DNA from: Comamonadaceae bacterium
GTDB lineage: Bacteria; Pseudomonadota; Gammaproteobacteria; Burkholderiales; Burkholderiaceae_C
Length of the DNA stretch: 64,000 nt
Assembly: GCA_009996515.1 (NCBI GenBank)
Contig: JAACZV010000004.1
Location: forward strand, 1 to 64,000
Direction: 5' to 3'
Shown: positions 35,727-45,502 of the stretch, one piece after another
How positions within the stretch are numbered: position 1 is the first letter of the stretch
How the letters are laid out: each line of letters begins with the position of its first letter
Notes under the pieces: generated by a model
What the model was told of the DNA's origin: nothing
The model's input: the letters and a program-made list of their open reading frames with translations, nothing else
Databases searched by the model: none
Made by a program: the position numbers and the translations under genes

Positions 35727-36371
35727 TCAGTCGCCGAACATCTTTTGCTTCAGCTCACGGCGCTGCTGCGCCTCGAGCGACAGCGTGGCGGTCGGGCGGG
35801 CGATCAGCCGGCCCAGGCCGATGGGCTCGCCGGTCTCGTCGCAGTAGCCGTAGTCGCCGCTGTCCAGGCGGGCGATGGACTGCACGATCTTCTTCAGCAG
35901 CTTGCGCTCGCGGTCGCGCGTGCGCAGCTCCAGCGCATGCTCTTCCTCGATGGTGGCGCGGTCGGCCGGGTCGGGCACGATGGTGGTGTCCTCGCGCAGA
36001 TGCTCGGTCGTCTCGCCGGCGTTGGACAGCACCTCGTTCTTCAGGCCTTCCAGCTTGGCGCGGAAGAACTCGACCTGCTTGGCGTTCATGTATTCCGAGT
36101 CCGGCATGGCCAGGACTTCGGCGTCGCTGAGCTCGGCGCCGGGCTTGCTCTTCCAGGCGTTGGCGAGCTTGGGGTCGCCCTTGGCCGCCACGCGCGGCGT
36201 CTCGTCGGCCTGGTTGGCACCGCGCACGGGCGGCTTGGGAGGAGCAAAGCGGTCGGCGAAGCGGTTCGCCGGCGCGGGCGCCTCCAGCGTGGCGACGTCG
36301 GCACCGACGTCGGTCTTCTTCGCACCCTTGGCGGGTGCGGCGGCGGTTTTGGGGGCCGGGGTCTTGCTCAC
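35727..36371 (-). CDS. dksA: RNA polymerase-binding transcription factor DksA
   Basis: A 214-residue DksA that modulates transcription initiation with ppGpp. The coiled-coil tip motif DPADRA (DxxDxA) needed for action in the RNA polymerase secondary channel is intact. The zinc-finger region reads CDETGEPIGLGRL followed by TATLSLEAQ, so only one of the four canonical cysteines remains, as in zinc-independent DksA proteins. An N-terminal Ala/Pro/Lys-rich extension of about 80 residues precedes the domain. GTG 36371 is preferred because GAGGAG is 7 bases upstream; ATG 36398 lacks one. It is followed by the STAS protein gene and preceded by a COG0523 GTPase. Confidence 0.93.
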   Translation of the reverse strand: MSKTPAPKTAAAPAKGAKKTDVGADVATLEAPAPANRFADRFAPPKPPVRGANQADETPRVAAKGDPKLANAWKSKPGAELSDAEVLAMPDSEYMNAKQVEFFRAKLEGLKNEVLSNAGETTEHLREDTTIVPDPADRATIEEEHALELRTRDRERKLLKKIVQSIARLDSGDYGYCDETGEPIGLGRLIARPTATLSLEAQQRRELKQKMFGD

Positions 36372-36527
36372 TGTCTTCTCCTCGCTCTGGGCATGCATCG
36401 GCGCGGTGTCAGACCTCGGTCTCACTGCTTTCCAGCCGGCCGGCCCGATTTTGAGCGCGGCGGATTGTAGCCATGAGGACTGAAGCGTCTGCACCTCGCG
36501 AAAAGATGGCCGCCAAGGGCCAAAACA

Positions 36528-37586
36528 TCACGCCAAACAGCCTTCCAAACCCTGCATCAGCACGTCCTTGGGCAGGTCGATGCCGATGAACACCATCTTG
36601 CTCTGCTTTTTCTCTCCCGGCATCCATTTCGGCCCCAGGTCGGAACCCATCATCTGATGCACGCCCTGGAAGATGACTTTCTTGTCCGTGCCCTTCATGT
36701 TCAGCACACCCTTGTACCTGAGCATCTTGGGCCCGTAGACCTGCACGATGGCGCCCAGGAAGTCCTCCAGCTTGGCCGGGTTGAAGGGCTTGTCGGAGCG
36801 GAACACGAAGCTCTTCACGTCGTCCTCATGGGCATGGTGGTGCGGATGGTCGCAGTGCTCGCCATGCTCATGGTCGTGATCGTGGTGATGGTGGTGGTGG
36901 TGGTCGTGCTCGTCCGCCTTCAGGAAGTCGGGGTCGATCTCCAGCTTGGCGTTCAGGTTGAAGCCGCGCAGGTCGAACACCTGGCTGAGCGCCACCTCGC
37001 CGAAATGCGCCGCCTGGACGGGCGCGCGCGGGTTCATGTGCTTGATGCGGTGCGTCAAGGCCTCGACGGCGGCCGGCTCGACCAGGTCGCTCTTGCTGAT
37101 GAAGATCTGGTCCGCGAAGCCCACCTGCATGCGCGCTTCCTGGCGGTTGTTGAGCTGCTCGTCGGCATGCTTGGCGTCCACCAGCGTCAGGATGGAGTCC
37201 AGCAGATAGCTCTCGGCGATCTCGTCGTCCATGAAGAAGGTCTGGGCCACGGGGCCGGGGTCGGCCAGGCCGGTGGTCTCGATGACGACGCGCTCGAAGT
37301 CCAGCTCGCCCTTGCGGCGCTTGGCGGCCAGGTCGCTGAGCGTGGTGCGCAGATCCTCGCGGATGGTGCAGCAGACGCAGCCGTTGCTCATCTGGATGAT
37401 CTGCTCGTTGGTGTCCGACACCAGGATGTCGGTGTCGATGTTCTCCTCGCCGAACTCGTTCTCGATGACGGCGATCTTCTGGCCATGGGCCTCGGTCAGC
37501 ACGCGCTTGAGCAGCGTGGTTTTGCCGGAGCCGAGAAAACCGGTCAGGATGGTCGCGGGAATGAGGCCTTGGGCAGCAGTGGACAT
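36528..37586 (-). CDS. COG0523 (CobW/ZNG-type) metal-chaperone GTPase
   Basis: A 352-residue GTP-binding metallochaperone. The P-loop is TILTGFLGSGKTTLLKR, the metal-binding motif CVCC (within SNGCVCCTIRED) is present, and GTPase motifs ETTGLADP and SKSDLVE follow. Between the GTPase and C-terminal domain is a histidine-rich stretch (about 222-250, many His/Asp), a probable zinc store. The C-terminal domain (about 255-350) ends in a KVIFQGVHQ-type segment. Such proteins deliver zinc or cobalt to client enzymes, often in zinc starvation. It starts at ATG 37586, close to the divergent corC-like gene. No Zur box was recognised in the 114-base gap. Confidence 0.88.
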   Translation of the reverse strand: MSTAAQGLIPATILTGFLGSGKTTLLKRVLTEAHGQKIAVIENEFGEENIDTDILVSDTNEQIIQMSNGCVCCTIREDLRTTLSDLAAKRRKGELDFERVVIETTGLADPGPVAQTFFMDDEIAESYLLDSILTLVDAKHADEQLNNRQEARMQVGFADQIFISKSDLVEPAAVEALTHRIKHMNPRAPVQAAHFGEVALSQVFDLRGFNLNAKLEIDPDFLKADEHDHHHHHHHDHDHEHGEHCDHPHHHAHEDDVKSFVFRSDKPFNPAKLEDFLGAIVQVYGPKMLRYKGVLNMKGTDKKVIFQGVHQMMGSDLGPKWMPGEKKQSKMVFIGIDLPKDVLMQGLEGCLA

Positions 37587-37700
37587 GACGGGGACCGTTT
37601 CGAAAGAAGGCAGCCCAGATGGGGCCTGGGTGCGGGGATGCAAGGGCTTGTCAAAGCAATCGGCTATTCTGTCCCTTCCGCAATACCTTGACAGCTCCCC

Positions 37701-38582
37701 TTGAGCGAACCTCATTCAGGCCGGCCCCCAGTCCGCGGGGCCGCCAAACCACCGCCCGAGGCGCGCAGCCTGCTGGAGCGCATGCTGGAGTTTTTGCATC
37801 CCGGCCCCGACTCCAAGACCGAACTCATCGAAACCCTGGCCGACGCCGAGCAGCGCGAACTCATCGAGCCCGAGTCGCGCCAGATGCTGGAAGGCGTGCT
37901 GCGCATGGCCGAGCTGTCGGCCGGCGACGCCATGGTGGCCGCGCCGCGCATGGACTTGCTGGACATCGACGCGCCCTATGACGAACTGCTGGGCATCGTC
38001 ATCGACAGCGGCCACTCGCGCTTTCCGGTCTTCGAGGGCACGCGCGACAACATCATCGGCATCCTGCTTGCCAAAGACCTGCTGAAGATGCAGCGCGCCC
38101 CCGAGCTCAACGTGCGTGCGCTGCTGCGGCCCACCGTCTTCGTGCCCGAGAGCAAAGGCCTGAACGAGCTGCTGCGCGACTTCCGTTCCAACCGCAACCA
38201 CCTGGCCATCGTCATTGACGAATTCGGCAACACGGCGGGCCTCATCACCATCGAGGACGTGCTGGAGGAGATCGTCGGCGAGATCGAGGACGAGTTCGAC
38301 GAGCAAAGCTCCGACACCGGCATCTACACGCTGGCCGACGGCAGCCAGCGCGTGGCCGGCGACGCCAGCATCGCGGCCGTCAACGGCGCCTTCGACCTGG
38401 CACTGCCGGACAACGATTTCGACACCATAGGCGGCCTGGTCGCTCATGAGCATGGCCGCGTGCCGCGCCGCGGCGAAACGGTCGACGTGGCCGGCCTGCG
38501 CTTCACCGTGATGCTGACCCGCGGTGGTGCGGTGCGCTGGTTCAAGGTCACGCGCGCGCCCGAAGAAGAGACCGCGGCGTGA
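37701..38582 (+). CDS. ybeX: CorC/HlyC-type protein with CBS pair (YbeX)
   Basis: A 293-residue cytoplasmic protein with an N-terminal helical region, two CBS domains (about 65-190; [20 protein letters not shown] and [20 protein letters not shown]) and a C-terminal CorC_HlyC transporter-associated domain (about 205-290, [20 protein letters not shown]). It lacks the DUF21 membrane domain, like E. coli YbeX, which helps ribosome maturation and Mg/Co handling. Translation appears to start at TTG 37701 ([10 protein letters not shown]); no in-frame ATG or GTG is closer. The stop overlaps the GTG start of lnt, the same order as in the ybeX-lnt region of E. coli. Confidence 0.9.
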   Translation: MSEPHSGRPPVRGAAKPPPEARSLLERMLEFLHPGPDSKTELIETLADAEQRELIEPESRQMLEGVLRMAELSAGDAMVAAPRMDLLDIDAPYDELLGIVIDSGHSRFPVFEGTRDNIIGILLAKDLLKMQRAPELNVRALLRPTVFVPESKGLNELLRDFRSNRNHLAIVIDEFGNTAGLITIEDVLEEIVGEIEDEFDEQSSDTGIYTLADGSQRVAGDASIAAVNGAFDLALPDNDFDTIGGLVAHEHGRVPRRGETVDVAGLRFTVMLTRGGAVRWFKVTRAPEEETAA

Positions 38583-40021
38583 GGGCCGGGACGGCCGCCG
38601 CGGCCGCGCTGGCCGCCGGCCTGCTGCAGACCGCCTCCTTCGCGCCCACCGGGGCCTGGTGGGCCCAGATCGCCGCGCTGGCGCTGCTGTTCGCCCTGGT
38701 GGCCCGTGCCACGCCCGGGCGGGCCGCCGCCTGCGGCGCGCTGTTCGGCTGGAGCTGGCTGGCCTCGGGCCTGTGGTGGCTCTACATCAGCATGCACCAG
38801 TTCGGCCGCATCCCCTCCGTGGCGGCCGCGCTGGCCGTGGGGCTGCTGGCCGCCTTCCTGTGCGGCTACTACGCGCTGGCCCTGGGCCTGACGGCGCGCT
38901 TCATCGCGCCCGGCCGCCGGCGGCTGCTGGCCTTGGCACCGGCCTGGCTGCTGGCCGAGCTGGCGCGGGCCAGCTGGTTCAGCGGCTTCCCGTGGATCGC
39001 CTCCGGCTACGCGCACACGGTGGGCCCGCTGGCCGGCTGGGCGCCGTGGCTAGGCGTCTACGGCATCACGGCGCTGGCCGCGCTGATGGCCACCGGCCTG
39101 GTGCTGCTGCGCGAGCGGGCCTGGAAGCTGGCCGCGCCGGCCCTGCTGCTGCCGCTGGCCGGCGCGCTGCTGCCGCAGGACTTCACGGCGTCGACCGGCC
39201 GGCTGGCCATGTCGCTGGTGCAGCCCAGCATCCCGCAGGACCAGAAGTTCGACGCCGCCCGCTTCGCCGCCAACCTGGACCTGCTGGCCAGCCTGGTCGA
39301 GTCGTCCAGCGGCCGGGTCGTCATCACGCCCGAGTCCGTCGTGCCGGTGCCGCTGGCCGAGCTGGACCGCGCGACGCTGCAGCGCCTGGCCCGCCCCGAC
39401 CGCCCCGTGCTGCTGGGCAGCTTCCTGGGCAACGCGGACGATGGCTTCGTGAACTCCGTCGTCGCACTGGGCGCCGACTACCACTACGGCAAGCGCCATC
39501 TGCTGCCCTTCGGCGAGTTCATCCCACCGGGCTTCGGCTGGTTCGTGCGCGCGATGAACATCCCACTGGACGACCAGGCCCGCGGCGACCACCAGCGCCC
39601 CTGGAGCCTGGCCGGCCAGCGGCTGCGGCCGCTGATCTGCTACGAGGACTTGTTCGGCGAGGACTTCGTGCAGAGCGCCGTCGGGCCCGAGGCCGCCACC
39701 GTCTTCGTCAACGTCAGCAACCTGGCCTGGTTCGGCACCGTGATGATCCAGGACCAGCATCTGCAGTTCTCGCAGATGCGGGCCCTCGAATTCCAGCGCC
39801 CGGTCGTGCGCTCGACCAACACCGGCGCGACCGCCGTCGTCGACCATCGCGGCCGGGTCACGGCCCGCCTGCCGGCGCTCGCGCGCGGCGTGCTGGAGGC
39901 CGAGGTCGAAGGCCGCAGCGGCAGCACGCCCTACGCCCGCTGGCTGGCGGCGCTGGGCCTGTGGCCGCTGTGGGGCATGGCTTTGCTGGCCTGGGTCGGA
40001 CTGAGGAAGGCGGCCCAATAG
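38579..40021 (+). CDS. lnt: Apolipoprotein N-acyltransferase
   Basis: A 480-residue inner-membrane enzyme that adds the third acyl chain to lipoproteins. Six or more helices occupy residues 1-200, followed by a periplasmic nitrilase-like domain with the catalytic triad Glu (ITPESVV), Lys ([12 protein letters not shown]) and Cys ([10 protein letters not shown]). A final helix anchors the C-terminus. GTG 38579 overlaps the ybeX stop (GTGA). Lnt is needed so that mature triacylated lipoproteins, such as the S53 peptidase and the 51.3-kb lipoprotein, can be sorted. The length is near the usual 510. Confidence 0.96.
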   Translation: MRAGTAAAAALAAGLLQTASFAPTGAWWAQIAALALLFALVARATPGRAAACGALFGWSWLASGLWWLYISMHQFGRIPSVAAALAVGLLAAFLCGYYALALGLTARFIAPGRRRLLALAPAWLLAELARASWFSGFPWIASGYAHTVGPLAGWAPWLGVYGITALAALMATGLVLLRERAWKLAAPALLLPLAGALLPQDFTASTGRLAMSLVQPSIPQDQKFDAARFAANLDLLASLVESSSGRVVITPESVVPVPLAELDRATLQRLARPDRPVLLGSFLGNADDGFVNSVVALGADYHYGKRHLLPFGEFIPPGFGWFVRAMNIPLDDQARGDHQRPWSLAGQRLRPLICYEDLFGEDFVQSAVGPEAATVFVNVSNLAWFGTVMIQDQHLQFSQMRALEFQRPVVRSTNTGATAVVDHRGRVTARLPALARGVLEAEVEGRSGSTPYARWLAALGLWPLWGMALLAWVGLRKAAQ

Positions 40022-40050
40022 AATCGGCCACCCCCTTTTCGCCTGATCCC

Positions 40051-40977
40051 ATGCTGACCTTCCAGCAAATCATCCTGACGCTTCAGGACTATTGGTCCCA
40101 ACAGGGCTGCGCCCTGCTCCAGCCCTACGACATGGAAGTCGGCGCCGGCACCAGCCACACCGCCACCTTCCTGCGCGCCCTCGGCCCCGAGCCCTGGAAG
40201 GCCGCCTATGTGCAGCCCAGCCGCCGCCCCAAGGACGGCCGCTACGGCGACAACCCCAACCGCCTGCAGCACTACTACCAGTACCAGGTGGTGCTCAAGC
40301 CCGCGCCAGCCAACATCCTGGAGCTGTATCTCGGCTCGCTGGAGGCGCTGGGCTTCGACCTGAAGAAGAACGACGTGCGCTTCGTCGAGGACGACTGGGA
40401 GAACCCGACGCTGGGCTGCTGGGGCCTGGGCTGGGAGGTCTGGCTGAACGGCATGGAGGTGACGCAGTTCACCTACTTCCAGCAGGTGGGCGGCATCGAC
40501 TGCAAGCCCATCACCGGCGAGATCACCTACGGCCTGGAGCGCCTGGCCATGTATCTGCAGGGCAAGGAGTCGGTCTACGACCTGGTCTACACCGACGGGC
40601 TGACGTATGGCGACGTGTTCCACCAGAACGAGGTCGAGCAGTCCACCTACAACTTCGAGCACAGCGACGTGGACTTCCTGCTGGGCGCTTTTGCCGCGCA
40701 CGAGAAGCAGAGCAAGCACCTGATGGAGCAGCAGCTCGCGCTGCCCGCCTACGAGCAGCTGCTGAAGGCCGGCCACAGCTTCAACCTGCTGGACGCCCGC
40801 AGCGCCATCAGCGTGACCGAGCGCGCCGCCTACATCGGCCGCATCCGCAACCTGGCCCGCGCCGTCGCGCAGAGCTATGTGGACAGCCGCGCGCGCCTCG
40901 GATTCCCGATGGCACCCAAGAACTGGGCGGATGAAGTGATCGCGCAGATCGAACTGAAGAACAAGAAGGCGGCCTGA
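40051..40977 (+). CDS. glyQ: Glycyl-tRNA synthetase alpha subunit
   Basis: A 308-residue catalytic subunit of the alpha2beta2 glycyl-tRNA synthetase. Class II aaRS features include [20 protein letters not shown], the [19 protein letters not shown] segment, the [15 protein letters not shown] loop and [20 protein letters not shown] (motif 3). It forms glycyl-adenylate and charges tRNA(Gly) together with GlyS, whose gene starts four bases after the glyQ stop. No T-box or other leader RNA was seen. It is the fourth gene of the conserved block after ybeX and lnt. Confidence 0.97.
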   Translation: MLTFQQIILTLQDYWSQQGCALLQPYDMEVGAGTSHTATFLRALGPEPWKAAYVQPSRRPKDGRYGDNPNRLQHYYQYQVVLKPAPANILELYLGSLEALGFDLKKNDVRFVEDDWENPTLGCWGLGWEVWLNGMEVTQFTYFQQVGGIDCKPITGEITYGLERLAMYLQGKESVYDLVYTDGLTYGDVFHQNEVEQSTYNFEHSDVDFLLGAFAAHEKQSKHLMEQQLALPAYEQLLKAGHSFNLLDARSAISVTERAAYIGRIRNLARAVAQSYVDSRARLGFPMAPKNWADEVIAQIELKNKKAA

Positions 40978-40980
40978 TCG

Positions 40981-43128
40981 ATGAGCGCGAACCTCCTCGT
41001 TGAACTGTTTGTCGAAGAGCTGCCCCCGAAGGCGCTCAAAAAACTGGGCGAGTCCTTCGCCACCGTGCTGGCCGACAGCCTGAAGGCGCAAGGCCTGGCG
41101 GCGGCCGATGCGGCCGTCACGTCGTTCGCGTCGCCGCGCCGGCTGGGCGTGCATGTGACCGGCGTCCTGCCCAAGGCCGCCGACAAGGCGGTGCAGCAGA
41201 AGCTGATGCCCGTCGCCGTGGCGCTGACCGCCGACGGCCAGGCCACGCCGGCGCTGCTGAAGAAGCTCGCGTCCATCGGCGCCGGCCCCGAGGTCGTGCC
41301 CCAGCTCAAGCGCCAGCCCGACCCGACCGGCAAAGGGGCCGAGGCGCTGTTCTGGGACAGCGTGCAGCCCGGCGCCACGCTCGCGCAAGGCCTGCAGAAG
41401 GCGCTGGACGACACGCTGGCCAAGCTGCCCATCCCCAAGGTCATGACCTACCAGCTGGCCGATGGCTGGACCGACGTGAAGTTTGTGCGCCCCGCGCACG
41501 GCCTGGTCGCGCTGCATGGCAGCGAGGTCGTGCCGGTCCAGGCCCTGGGCCTGAGCTCCGGCCGCACGACGCAGGGCCACCGCTTCGAGGCAGTCCAGCC
41601 CACCGTCAGCGTCGATTCCGCCGACAGCTACGCGAAGCAGCTGTTCGAGCAGGGCGCCGTCATCGCCGGCTTCGCCGAGCGCCGCGCCGAGATCTCGCGC
41701 CAGCTCAAGGGCGCCGCCGACGCGCTGAGCCTCACGCCCATTGACGACGAAGCCCTGCTGGACGAGGTGACGGCGCTGGTCGAGCGCCCCAACGTGCTGA
41801 CCTGCGCCTTCGAGCCCGAGTTCCTGGCCGTGCCGCAGGAATGCCTCATCCTGACGATGAAGGCCAACCAGAAGTACTTCCCGCTGCTGGATGCCGCCGG
41901 CAAGCTGACGCGGCATTTCCTGGTCGTCAGCAACATCGCCCCTGCCGACGCGTCTGCGGTGACCGGCGGCAACGAGCGCGTCGTGCGCCCGCGCCTGGCC
42001 GACGCCAAGTTCTTCTTCGACCAGGACCGCAAGAAGAAGCTGGAAGACCGCCTGCCGGGCCTGGCCAAGGTGGTCTACCACGGCAAGCTGGGCTCGCAGG
42101 GCGAGCGCACCGAGCGCGTGACGGCCATCGCCCACGCCATCGTCAACCAGCTCAGCATGGCGACGCTGCCCTACACCGTCGAGGCCGATGACGAGTTCAA
42201 GGTGCTGGACAGCAAGGTCAAGCAGGCCGCGCGGCTCGCCAAGTGCGACCTGCTGACCGACATGGTGGGCGAGTTCCCCGAGCTGCAAGGCATCATGGGC
42301 GGCTACTACGCCCGCCACGAGGGCCTGCGCGACGGCGTCGCGATCGCCATCGAGGACCACTACAAGCCGCGCTTCGCCGGCGATGCGCTGCCGCGCAACC
42401 ACACCGGCACTGTCGTCGCGCTGGCCGACAAGCTGGAGACGCTGGTGGGCCTGTTCGGCATCGGCCAGCTGCCCACCGGCGACAAGGACCCGTTCGCGCT
42501 GCGCCGCCACGCGCTGGGCGTGATCCGCATCCTGGTCGAGAAGAACCTGCCGCTGGAGCTGCCGGCGCTGATCGCCGCGGCGCTGCCGCCGTTCGGCGAG
42601 CTGATCCAGGACCCGAGCGAGGCGCTGCTGTCCTTCTTCGCCGACCGCCTCGCCGTGTCGCTGCGCGACCAGGGCTACAGCGCCCAGGAGGTCGACGCCG
42701 TGCTGGGCCTGCAGCCCACGCGCCTGGGCGACGTGCCCAAGCGCCTGGAGGCCGTGCGCGCCTTTGCCGCGCTGCCCGAGGCGGCCTCGCTGGCCGCGGC
42801 CAACAAGCGCGTCGGCAACATCCTGAAGAAGGTCGAGGGCGAGCTGCCCACCGAGGTGCGGCCCGAGTTGCTGCAGGAAGCCGCCGAGCAGGCGCTCGCG
42901 AAGGCCATCGCCGACGTGCAGCCGCAGGCCGACACCCTGTTCGAGCAGCATGACTACACCGGCTCGCTGCAGCGCCTGGCCGCGCTGAAGGCGCCGGTCG
43001 ACGCCTTCTTCGACGACGTGATGGTCAACGCCGAAGACCCGGCGCTGCGCGCCAACCGCCTCGCGCTGCTGGGCCGGCTGCATGCGGCGATGAACCGCGT
43101 GGCCGACCTGTCCAGGCTCGCGAGCTGA
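40981..43128 (+). CDS. glyS: Glycyl-tRNA synthetase beta subunit
   Basis: A 715-residue subunit that binds tRNA(Gly) through its anticodon-binding and HD-like domains. It begins MSANLLVELFVEELPPKALK, the typical GlyS N-terminus, and contains KANQKYFPLLDAAGKLTRHF, PRLADAKFFFDQDRKKKLED and YARHEGLRDGVAIAIEDHYK. The C-terminal region ends with FDDVMVNAEDPALRANRLAL, a well-conserved signature. It is separated from glyQ by only 3 bases. Nothing unusual is seen. Confidence 0.97.
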   Translation: MSANLLVELFVEELPPKALKKLGESFATVLADSLKAQGLAAADAAVTSFASPRRLGVHVTGVLPKAADKAVQQKLMPVAVALTADGQATPALLKKLASIGAGPEVVPQLKRQPDPTGKGAEALFWDSVQPGATLAQGLQKALDDTLAKLPIPKVMTYQLADGWTDVKFVRPAHGLVALHGSEVVPVQALGLSSGRTTQGHRFEAVQPTVSVDSADSYAKQLFEQGAVIAGFAERRAEISRQLKGAADALSLTPIDDEALLDEVTALVERPNVLTCAFEPEFLAVPQECLILTMKANQKYFPLLDAAGKLTRHFLVVSNIAPADASAVTGGNERVVRPRLADAKFFFDQDRKKKLEDRLPGLAKVVYHGKLGSQGERTERVTAIAHAIVNQLSMATLPYTVEADDEFKVLDSKVKQAARLAKCDLLTDMVGEFPELQGIMGGYYARHEGLRDGVAIAIEDHYKPRFAGDALPRNHTGTVVALADKLETLVGLFGIGQLPTGDKDPFALRRHALGVIRILVEKNLPLELPALIAAALPPFGELIQDPSEALLSFFADRLAVSLRDQGYSAQEVDAVLGLQPTRLGDVPKRLEAVRAFAALPEAASLAAANKRVGNILKKVEGELPTEVRPELLQEAAEQALAKAIADVQPQADTLFEQHDYTGSLQRLAALKAPVDAFFDDVMVNAEDPALRANRLALLGRLHAAMNRVADLSRLAS

Positions 43129-43138
43129 GGTCGCTGCG

Positions 43139-43789
43139 ATGCCGCGCGCCACCGAACACGCCCATGGCATGAAGCTGGTCATCCTCGGCCGCGACGGCAC
43201 GCTCAACCGCTACCGCGACGACCACGTCAAGGCGCCCGAGGAGCTGGACCCGCTGCCGGGCGCCATGGAGGCCGTCGCGCGGCTCAACCATGCCGGCTGG
43301 CACACGGTGCTGGCCACCAACCAGGCCGGCATCGGCCGCGGCCTGCTGGACATGGCCTCGCTGAACGCGGTGCACCTGCGCCTGAACCAGCTGCTGGCGG
43401 AGAAGGGCGGGCGCCTGGACGCCGCCTTCTTCTGCCCGCACACGCCCGAGGAGGGCTGCGACTGCCGCAAGCCCCTGCCCGGCCTGATCCAGCAGATCGG
43501 CGAGCGCTTCGACGTGGAGCTGGATACGGTGCACATGGTGGGCGCCTCGCTGACCGACCTGCTGACGGCGCAGAACGCCGGCTGCATCCCGCACCTGGTG
43601 CTCAGCGGCCCGCTGGGCACGCTGGAGCCGCACCAGCTGCAGGAGGTGCTGGCCCGCGTGCCCGGTGCGCGCGTGCATGCCGACTTGGCCGCCTGCGCCG
43701 AGGCCATCATCCAGGAGGGCCGCCGCCGCGCCGCCGAGCAGCGCGGCCAGCCCCTTGCCCCCGATACCCAGGCCGGAGACCTGAACTGA
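43139..43789 (+). CDS. gmhB: GmhB-like HAD phosphatase lacking catalytic Asp residues
   Basis: A 216-residue homologue of D-glycero-beta-D-manno-heptose-1,7-bisphosphate 7-phosphatase, an enzyme of LPS heptose synthesis. Motif I reads VILGRDGTLN where the family has LDRDG: the nucleophilic Asp is Gly. Motif IV reads MVGASLTDL where the family has VGDS..D: the Mg-binding Asp is Ala. Motif II (LATNQAGIGRG), the zinc site CPHTPEEGCDCRK and the Lys of motif III are intact. Codon bias and frame are normal. It could be a structural or regulatory pseudoenzyme, or the gene may have lost function while a second phosphatase serves heptose synthesis. The N-terminal extension before MKLVILG is supported by GAGG upstream of ATG 43139. 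Confidence 0.85.
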   Translation: MPRATEHAHGMKLVILGRDGTLNRYRDDHVKAPEELDPLPGAMEAVARLNHAGWHTVLATNQAGIGRGLLDMASLNAVHLRLNQLLAEKGGRLDAAFFCPHTPEEGCDCRKPLPGLIQQIGERFDVELDTVHMVGASLTDLLTAQNAGCIPHLVLSGPLGTLEPHQLQEVLARVPGARVHADLAACAEAIIQEGRRRAAEQRGQPLAPDTQAGDLN

Positions 43790-44583
43790 TGTCCACCCTG
43801 CTGAGCGCGCTGCGCTCGCTGATCTTTGTCGCCGTCCTCATCGTGACGGTCATCCCCTGGGCCCTGGGCGTGCTGCTGCTGTCCATCTTCCGCCGCGGCG
43901 ACCCCATCTACTGGGCCTGCGCCGGCTGGCTCAAGGTCGCCATCTGGAGCGCGCGCTGGATCTGCGGCGTCAAGTGGCGCATCCACGGCATGGAGAACCT
44001 GCCCACGGCCTCGGACCGCAAGGCCGGCGTCGTGCTGCTGTCCAAGCACCAGAGCACCTGGGAGACCTTTGCCTACCCGGCCCTGCTCAGCCACCCGCTG
44101 GCCTATGTGTTCAAGCGCGAGCTGCTCTACGTGCCCTTCTTCGGCTGGGCCATGGCGCGCATGGACATGATCCACATCGACCGCAGCCGCCGCACCGAGG
44201 CCTGGAACAAGGTGCTGGCCCAGGGCAAGCGCCTGGGCGCCCAGGGCAACTGGGTCATCATGTTCCCCGAGGGCACGCGCATCGCGCGCGGCCAGGTGGG
44301 CGAGTACAAGACCGGCGGCACCCGCCTGGCCATCGAGGCCGGCCTGCCCGTGGTGCCCATCGCCGCGACGGCCGCGCGCTGCTGGCCGCGCAAGAGCTTT
44401 CTGCTGCGCCCGGGCGTGGTGGACATCTCCATAGGCCGGCAGATCCGCCCCGAGGGCCGCGAGCCGGCCGAGCTGATGCGCGAGGTCAAGGACTGGATCG
44501 AGGCCGAGATGCGCCGCCTGGACCCCGAGGCCTACCAAAACCCTCAGCCCGCCGGCATGGCCGGCGCCGCCCACCCGCACTGA
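43789..44583 (+). CDS. plsC: 1-acyl-sn-glycerol-3-phosphate acyltransferase (PlsC family)
   Basis: A 264-residue inner-membrane acyltransferase. An N-terminal membrane segment (about 8-35) is followed by the acyltransferase domain with SKHQSTWETFAYP, where the acceptor motif is His-x4-Glu rather than the usual His-x4-Asp, and the FPEGTRI motif and the TAARCWP region. It converts lysophosphatidate to phosphatidate in membrane lipid synthesis. ATG 43789 overlaps the gmhB stop (TGATG). The position after gmhB is conserved in many betaproteobacteria. Confidence 0.9.
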   Translation: MSTLLSALRSLIFVAVLIVTVIPWALGVLLLSIFRRGDPIYWACAGWLKVAIWSARWICGVKWRIHGMENLPTASDRKAGVVLLSKHQSTWETFAYPALLSHPLAYVFKRELLYVPFFGWAMARMDMIHIDRSRRTEAWNKVLAQGKRLGAQGNWVIMFPEGTRIARGQVGEYKTGGTRLAIEAGLPVVPIAATAARCWPRKSFLLRPGVVDISIGRQIRPEGREPAELMREVKDWIEAEMRRLDPEAYQNPQPAGMAGAAHPH

Positions 44584-44588
44584 GCGCC

Positions 44589-45398
44589 ATGCCGCCCAAG
44601 CGCCCGGCCCCACTGCTGCAGGACGGCCAGCTGTCGCTGTTCGACGTGGCGCCGGAGATCACGCCGGCTGAAGGCGGCGCACCGCGCTCGCGCCGCGAGC
44701 TGTGGCTGGGCCAGCACCGCATCGGCTACGAACTCAAGCGCGCGCGCCGGCGCAGCATCGGCTTCGTCGTCGGCCCGCAAGGCCTGCGCGTCAGCGCGCC
44801 GCGCTGGGTGCCCATCAGCGAGATCGAACGCGCGCTGCATCACAAGGGTGAGTGGATACTGCGCAAGCTGGTCGAGCAGCGCGAGCGCCAGCAGCGCATC
44901 CAGGCCTCGCGCATCGAGTGGCTGGACGGCGGCAGCCTGCCCTATCTGGGCGCACCGCTGACGCTGGTGCTGGCCGCCGCCGAGCGCGAGGTGGTGTGGG
45001 ACGAAGCCGCGCGTCAGCTGCGCCTGCCACTGCCGCCGGGCGCCTCGGCCGAGCAGATCCGCGACCTGGCCCAGTCCTGGCTGCAGGCCCGGGCGCGCGA
45101 GGACTTCCTGCCGCGCTGCCAGCACTTTGCCGAACTGCTGGGCGTGACGATGAAGACGCTGCGCCTGTCCTCGGCCCAGACCCGCTGGGGCAGCGCCAGC
45201 GCCGACGGCAGCATCCGGCTGAACTGGCGCCTCATCCATTTCGCGCCGGCCATCATCGACTACGTCGTCGCCCATGAGCTGGCCCATCTGCGCGAGATGA
45301 ACCACAGCCCGGCCTTCTGGGACACGGTGCGCTCCGTGCTGCCCGACTTCGAGCGCTCCCGCGACGCGCTGCGCGAGGAATCCATCGTCGTGCACTGA
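44589..45398 (+). CDS. ygjP: YgjP-like metallopeptidase-family protein (DUF45)
   Basis: A 269-residue cytoplasmic protein of the SprT/YgjP group. The zinc motif HELAHLREMNHS (HExxH plus a later His) is intact, with a GFVVGPQGLRVSAPRW start to the domain near residue 55 and an RWGSASADGSIRLNWRLIHF segment before the zinc site. YgjP relatives are putative metalloproteases. It begins at ATG 44589, five bases after plsC, and ends the rightward block that began at ybeX. Substrate unknown. Confidence 0.88.
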   Translation: MPPKRPAPLLQDGQLSLFDVAPEITPAEGGAPRSRRELWLGQHRIGYELKRARRRSIGFVVGPQGLRVSAPRWVPISEIERALHHKGEWILRKLVEQRERQQRIQASRIEWLDGGSLPYLGAPLTLVLAAAEREVVWDEAARQLRLPLPPGASAEQIRDLAQSWLQARAREDFLPRCQHFAELLGVTMKTLRLSSAQTRWGSASADGSIRLNWRLIHFAPAIIDYVVAHELAHLREMNHSPAFWDTVRSVLPDFERSRDALREESIVVH

Positions 45399-45502
45399 GC
45401 CGGCCCTCAGAGCCGGCCCTCAGGCGGCCGTGAATATTCCCGCGGCGCCGTCATCCCGGTGCCTTCACATTCCGCAACACTGCGCCCGACGCTGTCACCA
45501 CA

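Noticed and set aside
33261-36470. Long plus-strand frame opposite hslV, the STAS gene and dksA
   Set aside because: It spans three well-supported minus-strand genes and has no recognisable domain; it is an antisense shadow. The same applies to the plus-strand frame at 5887-8820 opposite nrdJ.
39931-43206. Very long open frame (about 1,090 codons) on the minus strand opposite glyQ/glyS
   Set aside because: It is Gln/His/Arg-rich low-complexity sequence typical of antisense frames in GC-rich genes; both glyQ and glyS on the other strand have complete, conserved domains.
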